DNA from: Streptomyces netropsis
Lineage (GTDB): Bacteria > Actinomycetota > Actinomycetes > Streptomycetales > Streptomycetaceae
Assembly (NCBI RefSeq): GCF_014203545.1
Contig: NZ_JACHJG010000002.1
Span: 310,001 to 374,000 of the forward strand
Length of the DNA: 64,000 nt
Reading direction: 5' to 3'
The notes below the pieces were generated by a model that saw nothing but the letters and a program-made list of their open reading frames with translations, had not been told where the DNA came from and searched no databases. Below are positions 17,615 through 26,100 of this stretch, piece after piece (within the stretch, counting starts at the first letter, position 1; each line of letters begins with the position of its first letter). Both the position numbers and the translations under genes were made by a program.

Positions 17615-18862
17615 TTACTTCGCCGGCGTGAGGGGGGTCTGCGGCGCCTGCGGCGTCGGGTGCGGGGTGGGCGGAGCCGCCGGGGTGACGGCCGGGGCGG
17701 CGGGGGGCTCGGCCACGGGCGGCGTCACCGGTTTCACCACCGGCTTCGTCACCGGCACGGGCTTGGGCGCGGCCGGCTTCGCGGGGGCGGTGGGCTTGGC
17801 GGGGGCGGTGGGCTTGGCGGGGGCGGTGGGCTTGGCGCGCGCCAGCTTCAGCGCGTAGTCGGCCCACCAGTGACCGGCCGGCGGGGCGCCCCGGCAGGTG
17901 CCGTCCGACTCACCGGGCCGCTTGACCCAGACGAAGGCGTCGACGCGCGCGGCGCCGGTGCGCGTCGTGGGCGCGGCGCCCAGGGCCCGGCCCGGGGGGT
18001 TGCACCACGACTCGCCTCCGTTGCCACCGGTGGCCTCGTCCTGTCCCGGGGGCAGCGGACCGTTGCCGTTGCGGCTGGTGTCGATGATGTAGTGCGCTCC
18101 GCCCAGCAGGGCCGAGAGCTTGTCGCCGTACGCGCGGGTCACGGGGGTGGTGTGGAAGTTGGAGACGTTCAACGCGAACCCGTCCGCCTGCGACACCCCC
18201 GCCCTCTCCAACGCACCGGCCAGGAGCCGCTGGTCGGAGATCCAGCCGGAGTTGCCGGCATCGAGGTACACCGAAGTGCCGGGATTGGCCTTGAACTTCC
18301 GTACGGCCTCGCCCAGCAGGCCGAGCCGCTCCTTCGCCACGTCCGGGGGCACACAGCCCGACGCCCACTGGGCGATGGCGTCGGGCTCCAGCACCACCCA
18401 CGCCCGGCGCTCGGCGATCCCCGCCGCGGCACTGTCCACCCAGGCCCGGTAGGCGGTCGCGTCCTTCGCGCCGCCGGAGGAGTACTGGCCGCAGTCACGG
18501 TGCGGGATGTTGTAGGCCACCAGCAACGGGACCCGGCCCGCCCGTTCGGCCTGTCGGGTGACCTGCTCCACCTGCTCCTTCGGGTCGCGGCCGTCCCCGG
18601 CCATCCATACGGCCGTCGGCTGGTCGGCGATGCGCAGGAGCGCCGTCGCGTCCTGTTCCCGGCCGCGTTCCTGCCACACCCGCACCTGCCGTGCCGCCCG
18701 GCCCGTGGGCTCCACCCAGAACGGGGTGTCGGGGCCGTCCGTGGCGCTCACCGCGACCGCACGGCCGGCGCAGGACGTCAGGCACACGCCGCACGCGCAC
18801 GCGAACAGGACGGCGCCGCGCCGGGCTCCGGCGACGAAGCGGGCTGTACGTGCCCTGGGCAT
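17615..18862 (-). CDS. GH6 endoglucanase of the cslA locus (CslZ-like)
   Basis: 415-aa glycoside hydrolase family 6 enzyme, beta-1,4-glucan-cleaving. Family signatures in order: VAYNIPHRDCGQYSSGGA (general-acid region), WVVLEPDAIAQW, SVYLDAGNSGW, FALNVSNFH, HYIIDTSRNGNG, ESWCNPPGRALG and FVWVKRPGESDGTC. The N-terminus has an export signal whose hydrophobic stretch ends in CLTSCAG, a fair lipobox, so it may be a lipoprotein rather than free. The last 90 residues are Ala/Pro/Lys/Thr-rich with KPTAPA repeats, a wall-spanning linker with no binding module. Convergent with glxA: it probably trims or releases the glucan made by CslA. ATG at 18862 with GGAAGG upstream. Confidence 0.88.
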   Translation of the reverse strand: MPRARTARFVAGARRGAVLFACACGVCLTSCAGRAVAVSATDGPDTPFWVEPTGRAARQVRVWQERGREQDATALLRIADQPTAVWMAGDGRDPKEQVEQVTRQAERAGRVPLLVAYNIPHRDCGQYSSGGAKDATAYRAWVDSAAAGIAERRAWVVLEPDAIAQWASGCVPPDVAKERLGLLGEAVRKFKANPGTSVYLDAGNSGWISDQRLLAGALERAGVSQADGFALNVSNFHTTPVTRAYGDKLSALLGGAHYIIDTSRNGNGPLPPGQDEATGGNGGESWCNPPGRALGAAPTTRTGAARVDAFVWVKRPGESDGTCRGAPPAGHWWADYALKLARAKPTAPAKPTAPAKPTAPAKPAAPKPVPVTKPVVKPVTPPVAEPPAAPAVTPAAPPTPHPTPQAPQTPLTPAK

Positions 18863-18998
18863 GAACCCCACCCTTCCGCCTTCTTCACATGGTCCTGGTC
18901 CGTTCCTCCACGCTTACATGTGTCGGTCCGTCAGGTCGCGCGGAACTGCGCCGAACGGGCAGCCCGGTGCCCCGGTCGGCGGTTCGGTGCCCCGGCCG

Positions 18999-20060
18999 CT
19001 ATCCGCCGAGCACCTCCGCCAGGTCGTAGTGGACCGGCTCCTCCAACTGCGCGTACGTGCACCCCTCCGGCTCCCGGTCGGGGCGCCAGCGGCGGAACTG
19101 CGCGGTGTGGCGGAAGCGGTCGCCCTGCATGTGGTCGTAGGCGACCTCGCACACCCGCTCCGGGCGCAGCGGGATCCACGACAGGTCCTTCTTGCCGGTC
19201 CACCGGCTCGGTCCGCCGGGCAACCGGTCGGCGGCCTGCGCCTCCTCGCTGGCCCACCGCTCCCAGGGGTGGCCCTCGACGGACGGCATCCGCAGCGGCT
19301 CCAGCTCGCCCATCAACTCCTGACGGCGGCGCATGGGGAAGGACGCACAGACCCCGACGTGCTGCAGCCGGCCCGCCCCGTCGTGCAGGCCGAGGAGCAG
19401 CGAACCGACGACCGGCCCGCTCTTGTGCAGCCGTAGACCCGCGACCACGCAGTCGGCGGTGCGCTCGTGCTTCACCTTGACCATGACCCGCTCGCCCTGC
19501 CGGTAGGGGAGCCCGGGCGGCTTGGCGACGACCCCGTCCAGGCCCGCGCCCTCGAACCGTTCGAACCACGCCCGGGCCACGTCGAGGTCGTCGGTGACGG
19601 GCGCGACGAAGAGCGGGTCGGCCGCGTCGCGCAGCGCGTCCTCCAACGCGGCCCGGCGGGCCCGCTGCGCCGTCTCCAGCAGCGACTCGTCGCCGAGGGC
19701 CAGCAGATCGAACGCCACGAAGCTCGCGGGGGTGATCTCCGCCAGATGGCGCACCCGGGAATCGGCCGGATGGATGCGCTCCAACAGCGCGTCGAAGTCC
19801 AGCCGTCCGCCCCGGACGATGACGATCTCCCCGTCCAGGACGCAGCGCGGCGGCAGCAGTTCGCGCAGCGCGCCCACGAGTTCGGGGAAGTAGCGGGTCA
19901 GCGGCTTGCCCGAACGGCTGCCGAGCTCGATCTCCTCGCCGTCACGGAAGACGATGGCCCTGAAGCCGTCCCACTTGGCCTCGTAACTCATGCCGGGCGG
20001 GATGGCCGCCGCGGACTTCGCCAGCATCGGCCGCACCGGAGGCATCACCGGAAGGTCCAT
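18999..20060 (-). CDS. ligC: ATP-dependent DNA ligase LigC (end-joining)
   Basis: 353-aa ATP-dependent ligase. Motif I is EAKWDGFRA with adenylated Lys29. Further nucleotidyltransferase motifs: ELGSRSGK (motif Ia), CVLDGEIVIV (III), SFVAFDLLAL (IIIa), GLDGVVAKPPG (IV) and VMVKVKHERTADCVV (V). An OB-fold follows, ending CTYAQLEEPVHYDL. The length fits stand-alone LigC enzymes, which lack polymerase or nuclease domains. Divergent 77 bp away from a LigD-type polymerase gene, so the pair forms a two-protein break-repair module; Ku is not in the window. The start is the ATG at 20060 with no Shine-Dalgarno but CACAAT 7 nt upstream, suggesting a leaderless mRNA. Confidence 0.9.
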   Translation of the reverse strand: MDLPVMPPVRPMLAKSAAAIPPGMSYEAKWDGFRAIVFRDGEEIELGSRSGKPLTRYFPELVGALRELLPPRCVLDGEIVIVRGGRLDFDALLERIHPADSRVRHLAEITPASFVAFDLLALGDESLLETAQRARRAALEDALRDAADPLFVAPVTDDLDVARAWFERFEGAGLDGVVAKPPGLPYRQGERVMVKVKHERTADCVVAGLRLHKSGPVVGSLLLGLHDGAGRLQHVGVCASFPMRRRQELMGELEPLRMPSVEGHPWERWASEEAQAADRLPGGPSRWTGKKDLSWIPLRPERVCEVAYDHMQGDRFRHTAQFRRWRPDREPEGCTYAQLEEPVHYDLAEVLGG

Positions 20061-20067
20061 GATCTTG

Positions 20068-20131
20068 ATTGTGCGGGCCCGACGGCCCCCGCGCCCGCCG
20101 ACGGGCGCCGCCCGCCCGTGCGGCCTAGCGT
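20068..20131. promoter_or_regulatory. Back-to-back -10-like boxes for leaderless ligC and ligD-type genes
   Basis: On the plus strand TAGCGT (20126-20131) lies 6 nt before the polymerase ATG. On the minus strand CACAAT (20073-20068) lies 7 nt before the ligC ATG. Neither start has a ribosome site. A -10 hexamer 6-7 nt ahead of ATG is the usual signature of leaderless transcription in Streptomyces. Confidence 0.5.
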
Positions 20132-20137
20132 GACGGT

Positions 20138-21142
20138 ATGGCAGATTCGCTGGAGCTCACCGTCGGCGAGCGGACGGTGCGGGTGTCCCACCCGGAGAAG
20201 GTCTACTTCCCCCAGCGGGGATTCACCAAGGCCGACCTCGCCCGCTACTACCTGAGCGTCGGAGACGGCATCCTGCGGGCGCTCAGGGACCGGCCCACCA
20301 CCCTGGAGCGGTACCCCGACGGGGTGGAGGGGGAGTCGTTCTTCCAGAAGCGGGCACCCAAGAACCTTCCCGAGTGGATCCCGACCGGCCGCATCTCCTT
20401 CCCCAGCGGCCGCTACGCCGACGAGATCTGCCCCACCGAGGCCGCGGCCGTCCTGTGGGCGGCCAACCTCGGCTGTCTCACGTTCCACCCCTGGCCGGTG
20501 CGGCGCGCCGACACCGAGCACCCCGACGAGCTGCGCATCGACCTCGATCCCCAGCCCGGCACGGACTACGCCGACGCGGTCCGGGCCGCACTCGAACTGC
20601 GCGACGTGCTCGACCGGCTGGGCCTGGTCGGCTGGCCCAAGACCTCCGGCGGCCGGGGACTGCACGTCTTCGTCCCCATCGCGCCGACGTGGACCTTCGT
20701 CCAGGTGCGGCGCGCGGCCATCGCCGTCGCCCGGGAGCTGGAGCGCCGGGCGCCGGAGCGCATCACCACCGCCTGGTGGAAGGAGGAGCGGGGCGCCAAG
20801 ATCTTCGTGGACTACAACCAGACCGCCCGCGACCGCACCATCGCCAGTGCCTACTCCGTACGGCCGCGCCCGCATGCCCCGGTCTCCGCCCCGCTGCGCT
20901 GGGAGGAGGTCCCCAGTGCCGTGCCCGAGGACTTCGACCTGGCCACCATGCCCGCCCGGTTCGCCGAGGCGGGCGACGTGCACGCCGACATGGACGACCA
21001 CGCCTACGGTCTGGAGGCCGCACTCGAACTGGCCGACCGCGACGAGCGCGAGCACGGTCTGGGCGATCTGCCCTATCCGCCGGAACACCCGAAGATGAAG
21101 GGCGAACCGAAGCGGGTCCAGCCGAGCCGTGCCAAGAAGTGA
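20138..21142 (+). CDS. ligD: LigD-type primase-polymerase (non-homologous end joining)
   Basis: 334-aa archaeo-eukaryotic primase-fold polymerase that fills and templates double-strand break ends, preferring ribonucleotides. Motif I is ELRIDLDPQPG (Asp135, Asp137). Motif II is TSGGRGLHVFVPI with the catalytic His. Motif III is AKIFVDYNQ with the third Asp. The DQ/5'-phosphate-binding front (VSHPEKVYFPQRGFTKADL, then FFQKRAPKNLPEW) is intact. There is no fused ligase or nuclease domain, so this is a stand-alone polymerase as in many Streptomyces. It starts at an ATG without ribosome site, 6 nt after TAGCGT. Partner: the divergent ligC. Confidence 0.9.
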   Translation: MADSLELTVGERTVRVSHPEKVYFPQRGFTKADLARYYLSVGDGILRALRDRPTTLERYPDGVEGESFFQKRAPKNLPEWIPTGRISFPSGRYADEICPTEAAAVLWAANLGCLTFHPWPVRRADTEHPDELRIDLDPQPGTDYADAVRAALELRDVLDRLGLVGWPKTSGGRGLHVFVPIAPTWTFVQVRRAAIAVARELERRAPERITTAWWKEERGAKIFVDYNQTARDRTIASAYSVRPRPHAPVSAPLRWEEVPSAVPEDFDLATMPARFAEAGDVHADMDDHAYGLEAALELADRDEREHGLGDLPYPPEHPKMKGEPKRVQPSRAKK

Positions 21143-21255
21143 TGCCACCCGATCGGCTGATCACCCGGAAGGACCGGCATTTCTCCGGGTTTATCGGGTC
21201 TTGGAGTGCTGAAACTGGGCATTGCGTTATCCACTTCGCACTGCAGGGAGTTCCC

Positions 21256-21642
21256 ATGTCCAGGACACTCGCGATCCGCGGCCTGATCGCGGCCGCCGCG
21301 CTCGCCACCCCACTGCTGGCCGTCGGACCGGCTCAGTCGGCGCCGGTACCGGTGGCGCCGAGCGGCACGGTCACGTCCGTCTCGGGCGTCAACGAGCGCG
21401 CCTACCCGAGCACCGACGCCAAGGTGACGGGCCAACCGCTGAAGTACCGCGCCCCGATCGGCCTGCGCTGCAAGGTCCGCGCGCAGAACATCGGCGGCAA
21501 CGACACCTGGTACCTCCTGCGGGCCCGCCCCACCTGGGTCGCGGCGAAGTACGTCGGTACCGTCGGCTCCGTCCCCTTCTGCAGGAGCGTCAACCACGGC
21601 GCCCTCAAGGACACCCCCGCGACCCGCGCCGCCATGGGCTGA
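21256..21642 (+). CDS. Small secreted SH3-like protein
   Basis: 128 aa. ATG at 21256 with GGGAG 5 nt upstream. Clear signal peptide (AIRGLIAAAALATPLLAVGP, cleavage near QSA). The mature part is one bacterial SH3-like domain: SVSGVNERAYPSTDAKVTG, then LRCKVRAQNIGGNDTWYLL and TWVAAKYVGTVG with two cysteines likely bridged. Such domains bind cell-wall peptides. No enzymatic domain. Streptomyces make many of these; it is probably a wall-associated exported protein. Confidence 0.72.
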   Translation: MSRTLAIRGLIAAAALATPLLAVGPAQSAPVPVAPSGTVTSVSGVNERAYPSTDAKVTGQPLKYRAPIGLRCKVRAQNIGGNDTWYLLRARPTWVAAKYVGTVGSVPFCRSVNHGALKDTPATRAAMG

Positions 21643-21644
21643 CA

Positions 21645-22832
21645 TCAGTCGCCCATGACCAGGCCGTCCTTCGCCGCGCCCCGGGACAGCACCGCCTCGC
21701 GGATCTGCTCCCGGGCGTCGGCGAGGTCGGCGCGGCCCGGCCGCTCCCGCACCGCCCGGCCCAGGGCGACCACCCGGAACGGCGGGCCCTGGTCCGTGAG
21801 CTGGGGCAGGAACTCCGCCTTCGTCACGGTCCAGCGCCCGCCCGCCCTCGGGGGCGGTGCGAACGTGAAGCGCGCGAGGGAGCTCTGGTTGCCCCGCACG
21901 TCGGGGGCACCCTGCGGATTGAACATCTCGCCCGCGAGCTGGTCGCCCATCCCGTAGACCACCCAGGTGCCGCCCACCTTCTCGTAGGCCTGCGGCACGT
22001 GGTTGTGCGTGCCGAGGATGACGTCGATGTCCGGGCGCCCGCCGCTCCTGGCGGCGGTGAGCCGCTTGGCCAGGGTCAGCTGCTGCTCGTCCGGATCCCG
22101 CTGCCACTCCGTGCCCCAGTGCAGGGAGACCGCGACGACGTCGGCCCCGGCCTTCCGGGCGGACCGGGCGTCCGAGACGATGCGCTCGTCGTCGATCAGA
22201 TTGACCACCCAGGGGCTGCCCTCCGGCACGGATATGCCGTTCGTGCCGTAGGTGTAGGACAGGTGGGCCACCTTCGCCGGACCCGCCCGCAGCAGATTCA
22301 CCCGGGCGCTCTCGGCCGCCGACCGCGCGGAACCGGTGTGCCGCAGCCCCACCGCGTCCATCGCGTCCAGCGTGCGGCGGACCCCGGTGCTCCCGGCGTC
22401 CAGGGTGTGATTGGAGGCCGTCGAGCAGGAGTCGTAGCCCGTCTCCTTCAGCGCCCGCGCGACCTGCGGCGGTGAGACGAACGCAGGCCAGCCGCTGAAC
22501 GGACCCGACCGCTCCCCGTACACCGTCTCCATGTGACATATCGCCAGGTCGGCGCCGGAGACGACGTCCTTCACCCCGGCGAACATCGGCCGGAAGTCGT
22601 ACCCCGAGCCCGACCGGGCCCCGTCCCGCTGCGACTGCCGGATGATCGAATCGTGCGGCAGCACGTCCCCCGAGGCCAGCAGGGTGAATCCGCGCTGCCC
22701 CCGCGCCGCCTGGGTGGCCCCCGGTCCCCGTGCCGCCCGGCCGTCGGCGTCCCCGCCCGGCGCGCACCCCGGCGCCACGGCGAGCACTATCCCCAGCGCC
22801 GCCACGGCGGTCCTGCCTCCGTATGTCCCCAT
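21645..22832 (-). CDS. CapA-family metallophosphatase-fold lipoprotein
   Basis: 395-aa exported protein of the CapA/PgsA family (poly-gamma-glutamate synthesis type, calcineurin-like fold). The signal sequence ends LAVAPGCAPGG, a probable lipobox (APGC). Conserved parts in order: FTLLASGDVLPHDS, DLAICHMETV, SCSTASNHTLDAG, HWGTEWQRDPDEQQ, DVILGTHNHVPQAYE and VVYGMGDQLAGE. The Asp/His/Asn metal-site pattern is complete. The catalytic role of this family is unsettled; it need not be capsule-related. The stop lies 3 bp from the stop of the convergent SH3-like gene. ATG at 22832 with GGAG nearby. Confidence 0.85.
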   Translation of the reverse strand: MGTYGGRTAVAALGIVLAVAPGCAPGGDADGRAARGPGATQAARGQRGFTLLASGDVLPHDSIIRQSQRDGARSGSGYDFRPMFAGVKDVVSGADLAICHMETVYGERSGPFSGWPAFVSPPQVARALKETGYDSCSTASNHTLDAGSTGVRRTLDAMDAVGLRHTGSARSAAESARVNLLRAGPAKVAHLSYTYGTNGISVPEGSPWVVNLIDDERIVSDARSARKAGADVVAVSLHWGTEWQRDPDEQQLTLAKRLTAARSGGRPDIDVILGTHNHVPQAYEKVGGTWVVYGMGDQLAGEMFNPQGAPDVRGNQSSLARFTFAPPPRAGGRWTVTKAEFLPQLTDQGPPFRVVALGRAVRERPGRADLADAREQIREAVLSRGAAKDGLVMGD

Positions 22833-23078
22833 CGCTCCGACTCCCGGTTCGTCGACGGTGAGCTGCACGCCTTATATGACTTATTGGTGCATCTCTGTGC
22901 GACTTGGGCGAGTCGGGGACAGGGGGTGACGGAAGCACAGCGAACGGGAAGGTGCCGACCACGGGCGTACGGGCGCTCACCGGGGCGCGAGGGCCACCTC
23001 GTGCCGAACGGCCGCGCCGGTCACGCTTCCGGCAGGCCCGGCCGGGTGCCATGATGGCGAGCGGGGGAGGGGAAACCG

Positions 23079-23165
23079 GTGAACTGTACACACTGCGGCG
23101 CGCCCGTGATCCAGGGGTCCGACGGCGGCTGGTCGTGCAACAACTGCGGCGCGGCCGGGAAATAA
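23079..23165 (+). CDS. 28-aa zinc-ribbon microprotein
   Basis: The GTG at 23079 is preceded by a strong GGGGGAGGGG site and encodes only 28 residues. They begin VNCTHCGAPVIQGSDGG and end with CNNCGAAGK. Two Cys-x2-Cys knuckles 14 residues apart form a complete zinc ribbon with almost nothing else. The TAA overlaps the ATG of the next gene (TAATG), so the two are translationally coupled. Third codon positions are G/C-rich as in neighbours. No family known to me. Confidence 0.6.
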   Translation: MNCTHCGAPVIQGSDGGWSCNNCGAAGK

Positions 23166-23398
23166 TGGACGGCACCGACATCCCCCAGACGAATGCTGCC
23201 GCGATGCTGTGCAAAGACTGCCTGAACCCGGTGATCGAGGGCCCCGAAGGGGGCTATGTCTGCGGCCAGTGCTTCCACGTCGTGGAACCCAACGGCTACG
23301 CGGAGCGCCGCGCCGAAGGCGTGAAGAAGGCCGCCGAGGAGCGCCGGATCCGCACCGAGGAGCGCCGGGGCCGCCCCAGCGCCCGGAAGTGGTCCTGA
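23165..23398 (+). CDS. 77-aa zinc-ribbon protein
   Basis: Second gene of a coupled pair. A zinc ribbon (AMLCKDCLNPVIEGPEGGY, then VCGQCFHVVEP) occupies residues about 15-45, followed by a highly charged helix rich in Arg, Glu and Lys (ERRAEGVKKAAEERRIRTEE). The ATG shares an A with the stop of the 28-aa gene and has no ribosome site of its own, so its translation depends on that gene. The repeat of the knuckle-loop-knuckle layout suggests the two arose by duplication. Possible nucleic-acid or protein-binding adaptor; function unknown. Confidence 0.65.
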   Translation: MDGTDIPQTNAAAMLCKDCLNPVIEGPEGGYVCGQCFHVVEPNGYAERRAEGVKKAAEERRIRTEERRGRPSARKWS

Positions 23399-23704
23399 AC
23401 GGGCCCGCCGGCCCGGTGGCCGTCCGGCCGCCCGGGCAACCCCGCCGAGGGCCGCGCCGACGGGTGCGCCCGGCCCGGCCCACCCGGCACCCGCCACCGG
23501 ACACCGCCGACGGGGAGATACCGGACGTCGCCGGGGGCGGGGCCCGGCCCCGCCCCGACTCCGGTGCCGGTGCCCGTGGTCACCGCCTGCGGTGAACCGA
23601 GTACCCGACCCCGTACCCAGCCACCGGGGCAGCCCACGCCACAGGGGCAGCCCCGTACCCGCCGCGACGGCGCGGGACCCGCATCAGCCGGAAGGAAGCG
23701 CGCA
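23399..23704 (+). other. Gene-free region with a terminator-like hairpin
   Basis: 306 bp between the zinc-ribbon pair and the TPR gene. It contains a near-continuous GC palindrome at 23534-23556 (GGGGCGGGGCC and its complement), a strong candidate terminator. The rest is proline/arginine-like high-GC sequence without a supported gene, ending in the GGAAGGAAG ribosome site of the next gene. Confidence 0.5.
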
Positions 23705-24925
23705 GTGAACCACCCCGCTCATGGTTGTGTTCTGTTGCTGGACGGCACCCCGGACAGACGGCGGGGAGCGTTACCCAACCCCACCGCGCACGCCATCGCC
23801 GGAGCCAACCCACGCGGATTCCTCGCCGCCGCGTCCGCCGACGTGGTCCAGCTTCCCGCGATGGCGGGCCCCCAGAGCGTCCTGGCCTACCTCCAGCACG
23901 CCGTCACGGGCACCGGACCGCTGCTGGTCTGGGTCACCGGGCACCTCATGATCCCGGCCCGCCGCAGCACCGAACTGCACCTGGCCCTGCGGGAGAGCAC
24001 CCCCGCCACCGTCCGCTACACCGGACTGCCCTGGGAATGGCTCACCCGCACCCTGCGCGACCACCCCGGCCCCACGCTGCTCGTGATCGACGCGGAAGCC
24101 GACGCCCACGCCCGGCCCCACGTGGCCGCCGCGGCCCGCGAAGGGCACCTGGCGGCGGGGGTCCCGGCCTGCGGCGTCATCACCCCCGCCGCACCCAAGG
24201 CGCCCCTGGAGGCCGGACCGTACACCCGGTCCTTCCTCGCGGCCCTGCGCACCGGCAACCCCACCGCCGGCCCCACGCTCGACCCCGCCCACGTGCATCA
24301 CCAGGCCCTCGCCCAGGCCACCCTCCCCGAGGGCGTCGTGGCCTTCCAGCACGGCGCGTTCGGCCCCGTCCTCACCAACCCCTCCGCGACGCCCGTGGTC
24401 CGGCGCCCCGCGCCCGTGCCGGCGGTGCCCGGATTCGGGTCCCCCGCGCCCGTCGACACCGCGCCCCCGGCGCCCGCGGTCCCCGAGCCCGCGGCCCAGC
24501 CGGACGACGACCCGCTGCCACGGATCCTCGCCGCCGCCCACGCCGGCCGGCACAACGAGGCCGCGAACATGGCCGCCGCGTGGGAACAGCAGACGCTGCG
24601 CCGGCACGGTTCCGACAGTGCCGAGGCCCGGCTGTGGATCGAGGTGCGCGCCGACCTCGCCCGGCTGGCGGGCGATCACCCGCGCGCCGCCGAGCTGTGG
24701 ATGTCGGCCGCCGCGAACCGCCTCGCCCGGGGCGGGCCGGCGGACACCGAGGCCCTCGCCGCGTTGAAGCGGGCCCACTACTGCTGGCAGCACAGCGGGG
24801 AGCGCGCCCGCCGTCTGGCACCCGCCCTGCTCGCCCTGTGGGAGCAGGTGCCCGACAGCGTCGACGCCACCGCGGACGTCCGTGCCCGGCTGACGGAGGA
24901 GGTGTCCCGCCCGGTCGCCCGCTAG
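23705..24925 (+). CDS. TPR protein with a caspase-like N-terminal domain lacking the catalytic Cys
   Basis: 406 aa, cytoplasmic. GTG at 23705 with AAGGAAG 7 nt upstream. The first 210 residues follow the order of a caspase-like fold: a strand and acidic loop (GCVLLLDGTPDRRRGALPNP), GPLLVWVTGHLM where caspases have the catalytic SGHG, and PTLLVIDAEADAH where they have DxCHSG. The His is kept but the Cys position is not Cys, so it is probably inactive as a protease. A proline-rich linker follows, then a C-terminal helical array (AAHAGRHNEAANMAAAWEQQ, AELWMSAAANRLARG) typical of TPR. Family unnamed; the fold assignment is an inference from motif order. Confidence 0.55.
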   Translation: MNHPAHGCVLLLDGTPDRRRGALPNPTAHAIAGANPRGFLAAASADVVQLPAMAGPQSVLAYLQHAVTGTGPLLVWVTGHLMIPARRSTELHLALRESTPATVRYTGLPWEWLTRTLRDHPGPTLLVIDAEADAHARPHVAAAAREGHLAAGVPACGVITPAAPKAPLEAGPYTRSFLAALRTGNPTAGPTLDPAHVHHQALAQATLPEGVVAFQHGAFGPVLTNPSATPVVRRPAPVPAVPGFGSPAPVDTAPPAPAVPEPAAQPDDDPLPRILAAAHAGRHNEAANMAAAWEQQTLRRHGSDSAEARLWIEVRADLARLAGDHPRAAELWMSAAANRLARGGPADTEALAALKRAHYCWQHSGERARRLAPALLALWEQVPDSVDATADVRARLTEEVSRPVAR

Positions 24926-24932
24926 CGGGGCG

Positions 24933-25970
24933 TCAGCTGCGGTAGGGGGACCACCAGCGGGCCTTGTACATCCCGCCGCGCAGCAGTGTGCGGGTCCCGT
25001 CGGGCTGGTACAGGGTCAGGGTGGAGGTGCACCAGACGCAGGGGTTGCCCGCTTCGGGCCGGGCGACCAGCACCTGTCCGGTGACCGGATCGTCGCCGAC
25101 GCTCTTGACCGACCGCCCGCTGACCCTGGACTGGAGCGGGTAGGAGACGAATTGCCGCTCCGAGGTCGCGTACTGGTACACCGCCGAGGACGTGGTCACC
25201 CACAGCCGGCCGGGCGAGGCGAGCACCGGGGCCAGGTCGTGACCGCCCCGGGTGGGCAGCGCCCGGCGGTGGACGACCGTGAGAGCGGGGTAGTCCGCCG
25301 TGCCGCCCACGGCCAGCGCGACGAGTTCGCGGTCGCCCAACGCCCACAGCAGCTCGTTGCGCGGATCCCAGTGCACGCCGTGCGCCCCGGCGAGGGCCAC
25401 CTGTGTGTACTCGGTGGCCCGCGTGCTCCGGGACGCGGCGTACAACCGCACGTACTCGCCCTTGCTGGCCGCGACCGCCACGTTCCCGTCCGGCAGCAGC
25501 TCGATGCTGTGCGCGTTGCCCGAGCCGGTGTCGGCCGCCCAGTACGCCGTGCCCTCCGGGTACCTCACCACGGCCGCCAGGCCGCCGGAGGCCGTGGTCA
25601 GCAGATACCGCCGGCCGTCCATCTCCCGGAGCTTGACCTCGCTCGGGTTCGTCCACGAGCTGCCGGGCCGCAGATCGGCGAGGTCCGCGCGGCCGTCGGC
25701 GCGCCATGACCACAGCACGCCCCCGCCCGGCCCCTCGGCGCTCCACCGTGTCCGCTCCGCGTCCAGTACGTACACGGACCGGGTGGCCTGGTCGGCTGTC
25801 ACGATCGGCGTGACCGCCGCGAGAGTGGAGCGTCCGCCCACCTCGTGGTGGGCCTGTGCCACCCCTGATGTCCCCAGTACGCTCAGCGCCGCGAGGACGG
25901 CGACCCACACGCGTCTCACACGGCCGCCCGGGCCGTCGCCGTGATCCCGTTCTCCACGCAGAACTCCCAT
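24933..25970 (-). CDS. DUF6528 secreted beta-propeller protein
   Basis: About 345 aa. The export signal is VWVAVLAALSVLGTSGVAQA, with mature start near HHEVGG. The body is a series of propeller-like strands with IVTADQATRSVYVLDAERT, then WTNPSEVKLREMDGRRYLL, GNAHSIELLPDGNVAVAAS, GAHGVHWDPRNELLWALGD and GGHDLAPVLA, which match the DUF6528 family. A pair of cysteines (NPCVWCTS) lies near the end. Function unknown; probably extracellular sugar or lactonase-like binding. The start is uncertain: the ATG at 25970 or a GTG about 50 nt downstream just before the signal peptide. No ribosome site is convincing. Confidence 0.7.
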   Translation of the reverse strand: MGVLRGERDHGDGPGGRVRRVWVAVLAALSVLGTSGVAQAHHEVGGRSTLAAVTPIVTADQATRSVYVLDAERTRWSAEGPGGGVLWSWRADGRADLADLRPGSSWTNPSEVKLREMDGRRYLLTTASGGLAAVVRYPEGTAYWAADTGSGNAHSIELLPDGNVAVAASKGEYVRLYAASRSTRATEYTQVALAGAHGVHWDPRNELLWALGDRELVALAVGGTADYPALTVVHRRALPTRGGHDLAPVLASPGRLWVTTSSAVYQYATSERQFVSYPLQSRVSGRSVKSVGDDPVTGQVLVARPEAGNPCVWCTSTLTLYQPDGTRTLLRGGMYKARWWSPYRS

Positions 25971-26056
25971 CCCGTGACGCGCATCCGCGCCGACAGGATC
26001 GGGGAGCGCACCCCGTCCCCCGCCGTGCCACGCCCGGAGGTCACACGAACGGGGTG

Positions 26057-26092
26057 CGCCGAGCCGGCCCATGGGGCAGGACCGGCTCGGCG
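26057..26092 (-). terminator. 11-bp stem-loop after the NmrA-type gene
   Basis: Perfect arms at 26057-26067 and 26082-26092 with a 14-nt loop, 9 bp beyond the stop of the NmrA-type gene on the minus strand. Confidence 0.65.
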
Positions 26093-26100
26093 CGGGCGGA

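Noticed and set aside
17770..17835. Short repeated GC motif that could be read as a CRISPR-like or minisatellite array
   Set aside because: The repeats encode KPTAPA units in the glucanase tail in frame; no spacers, no cas genes.
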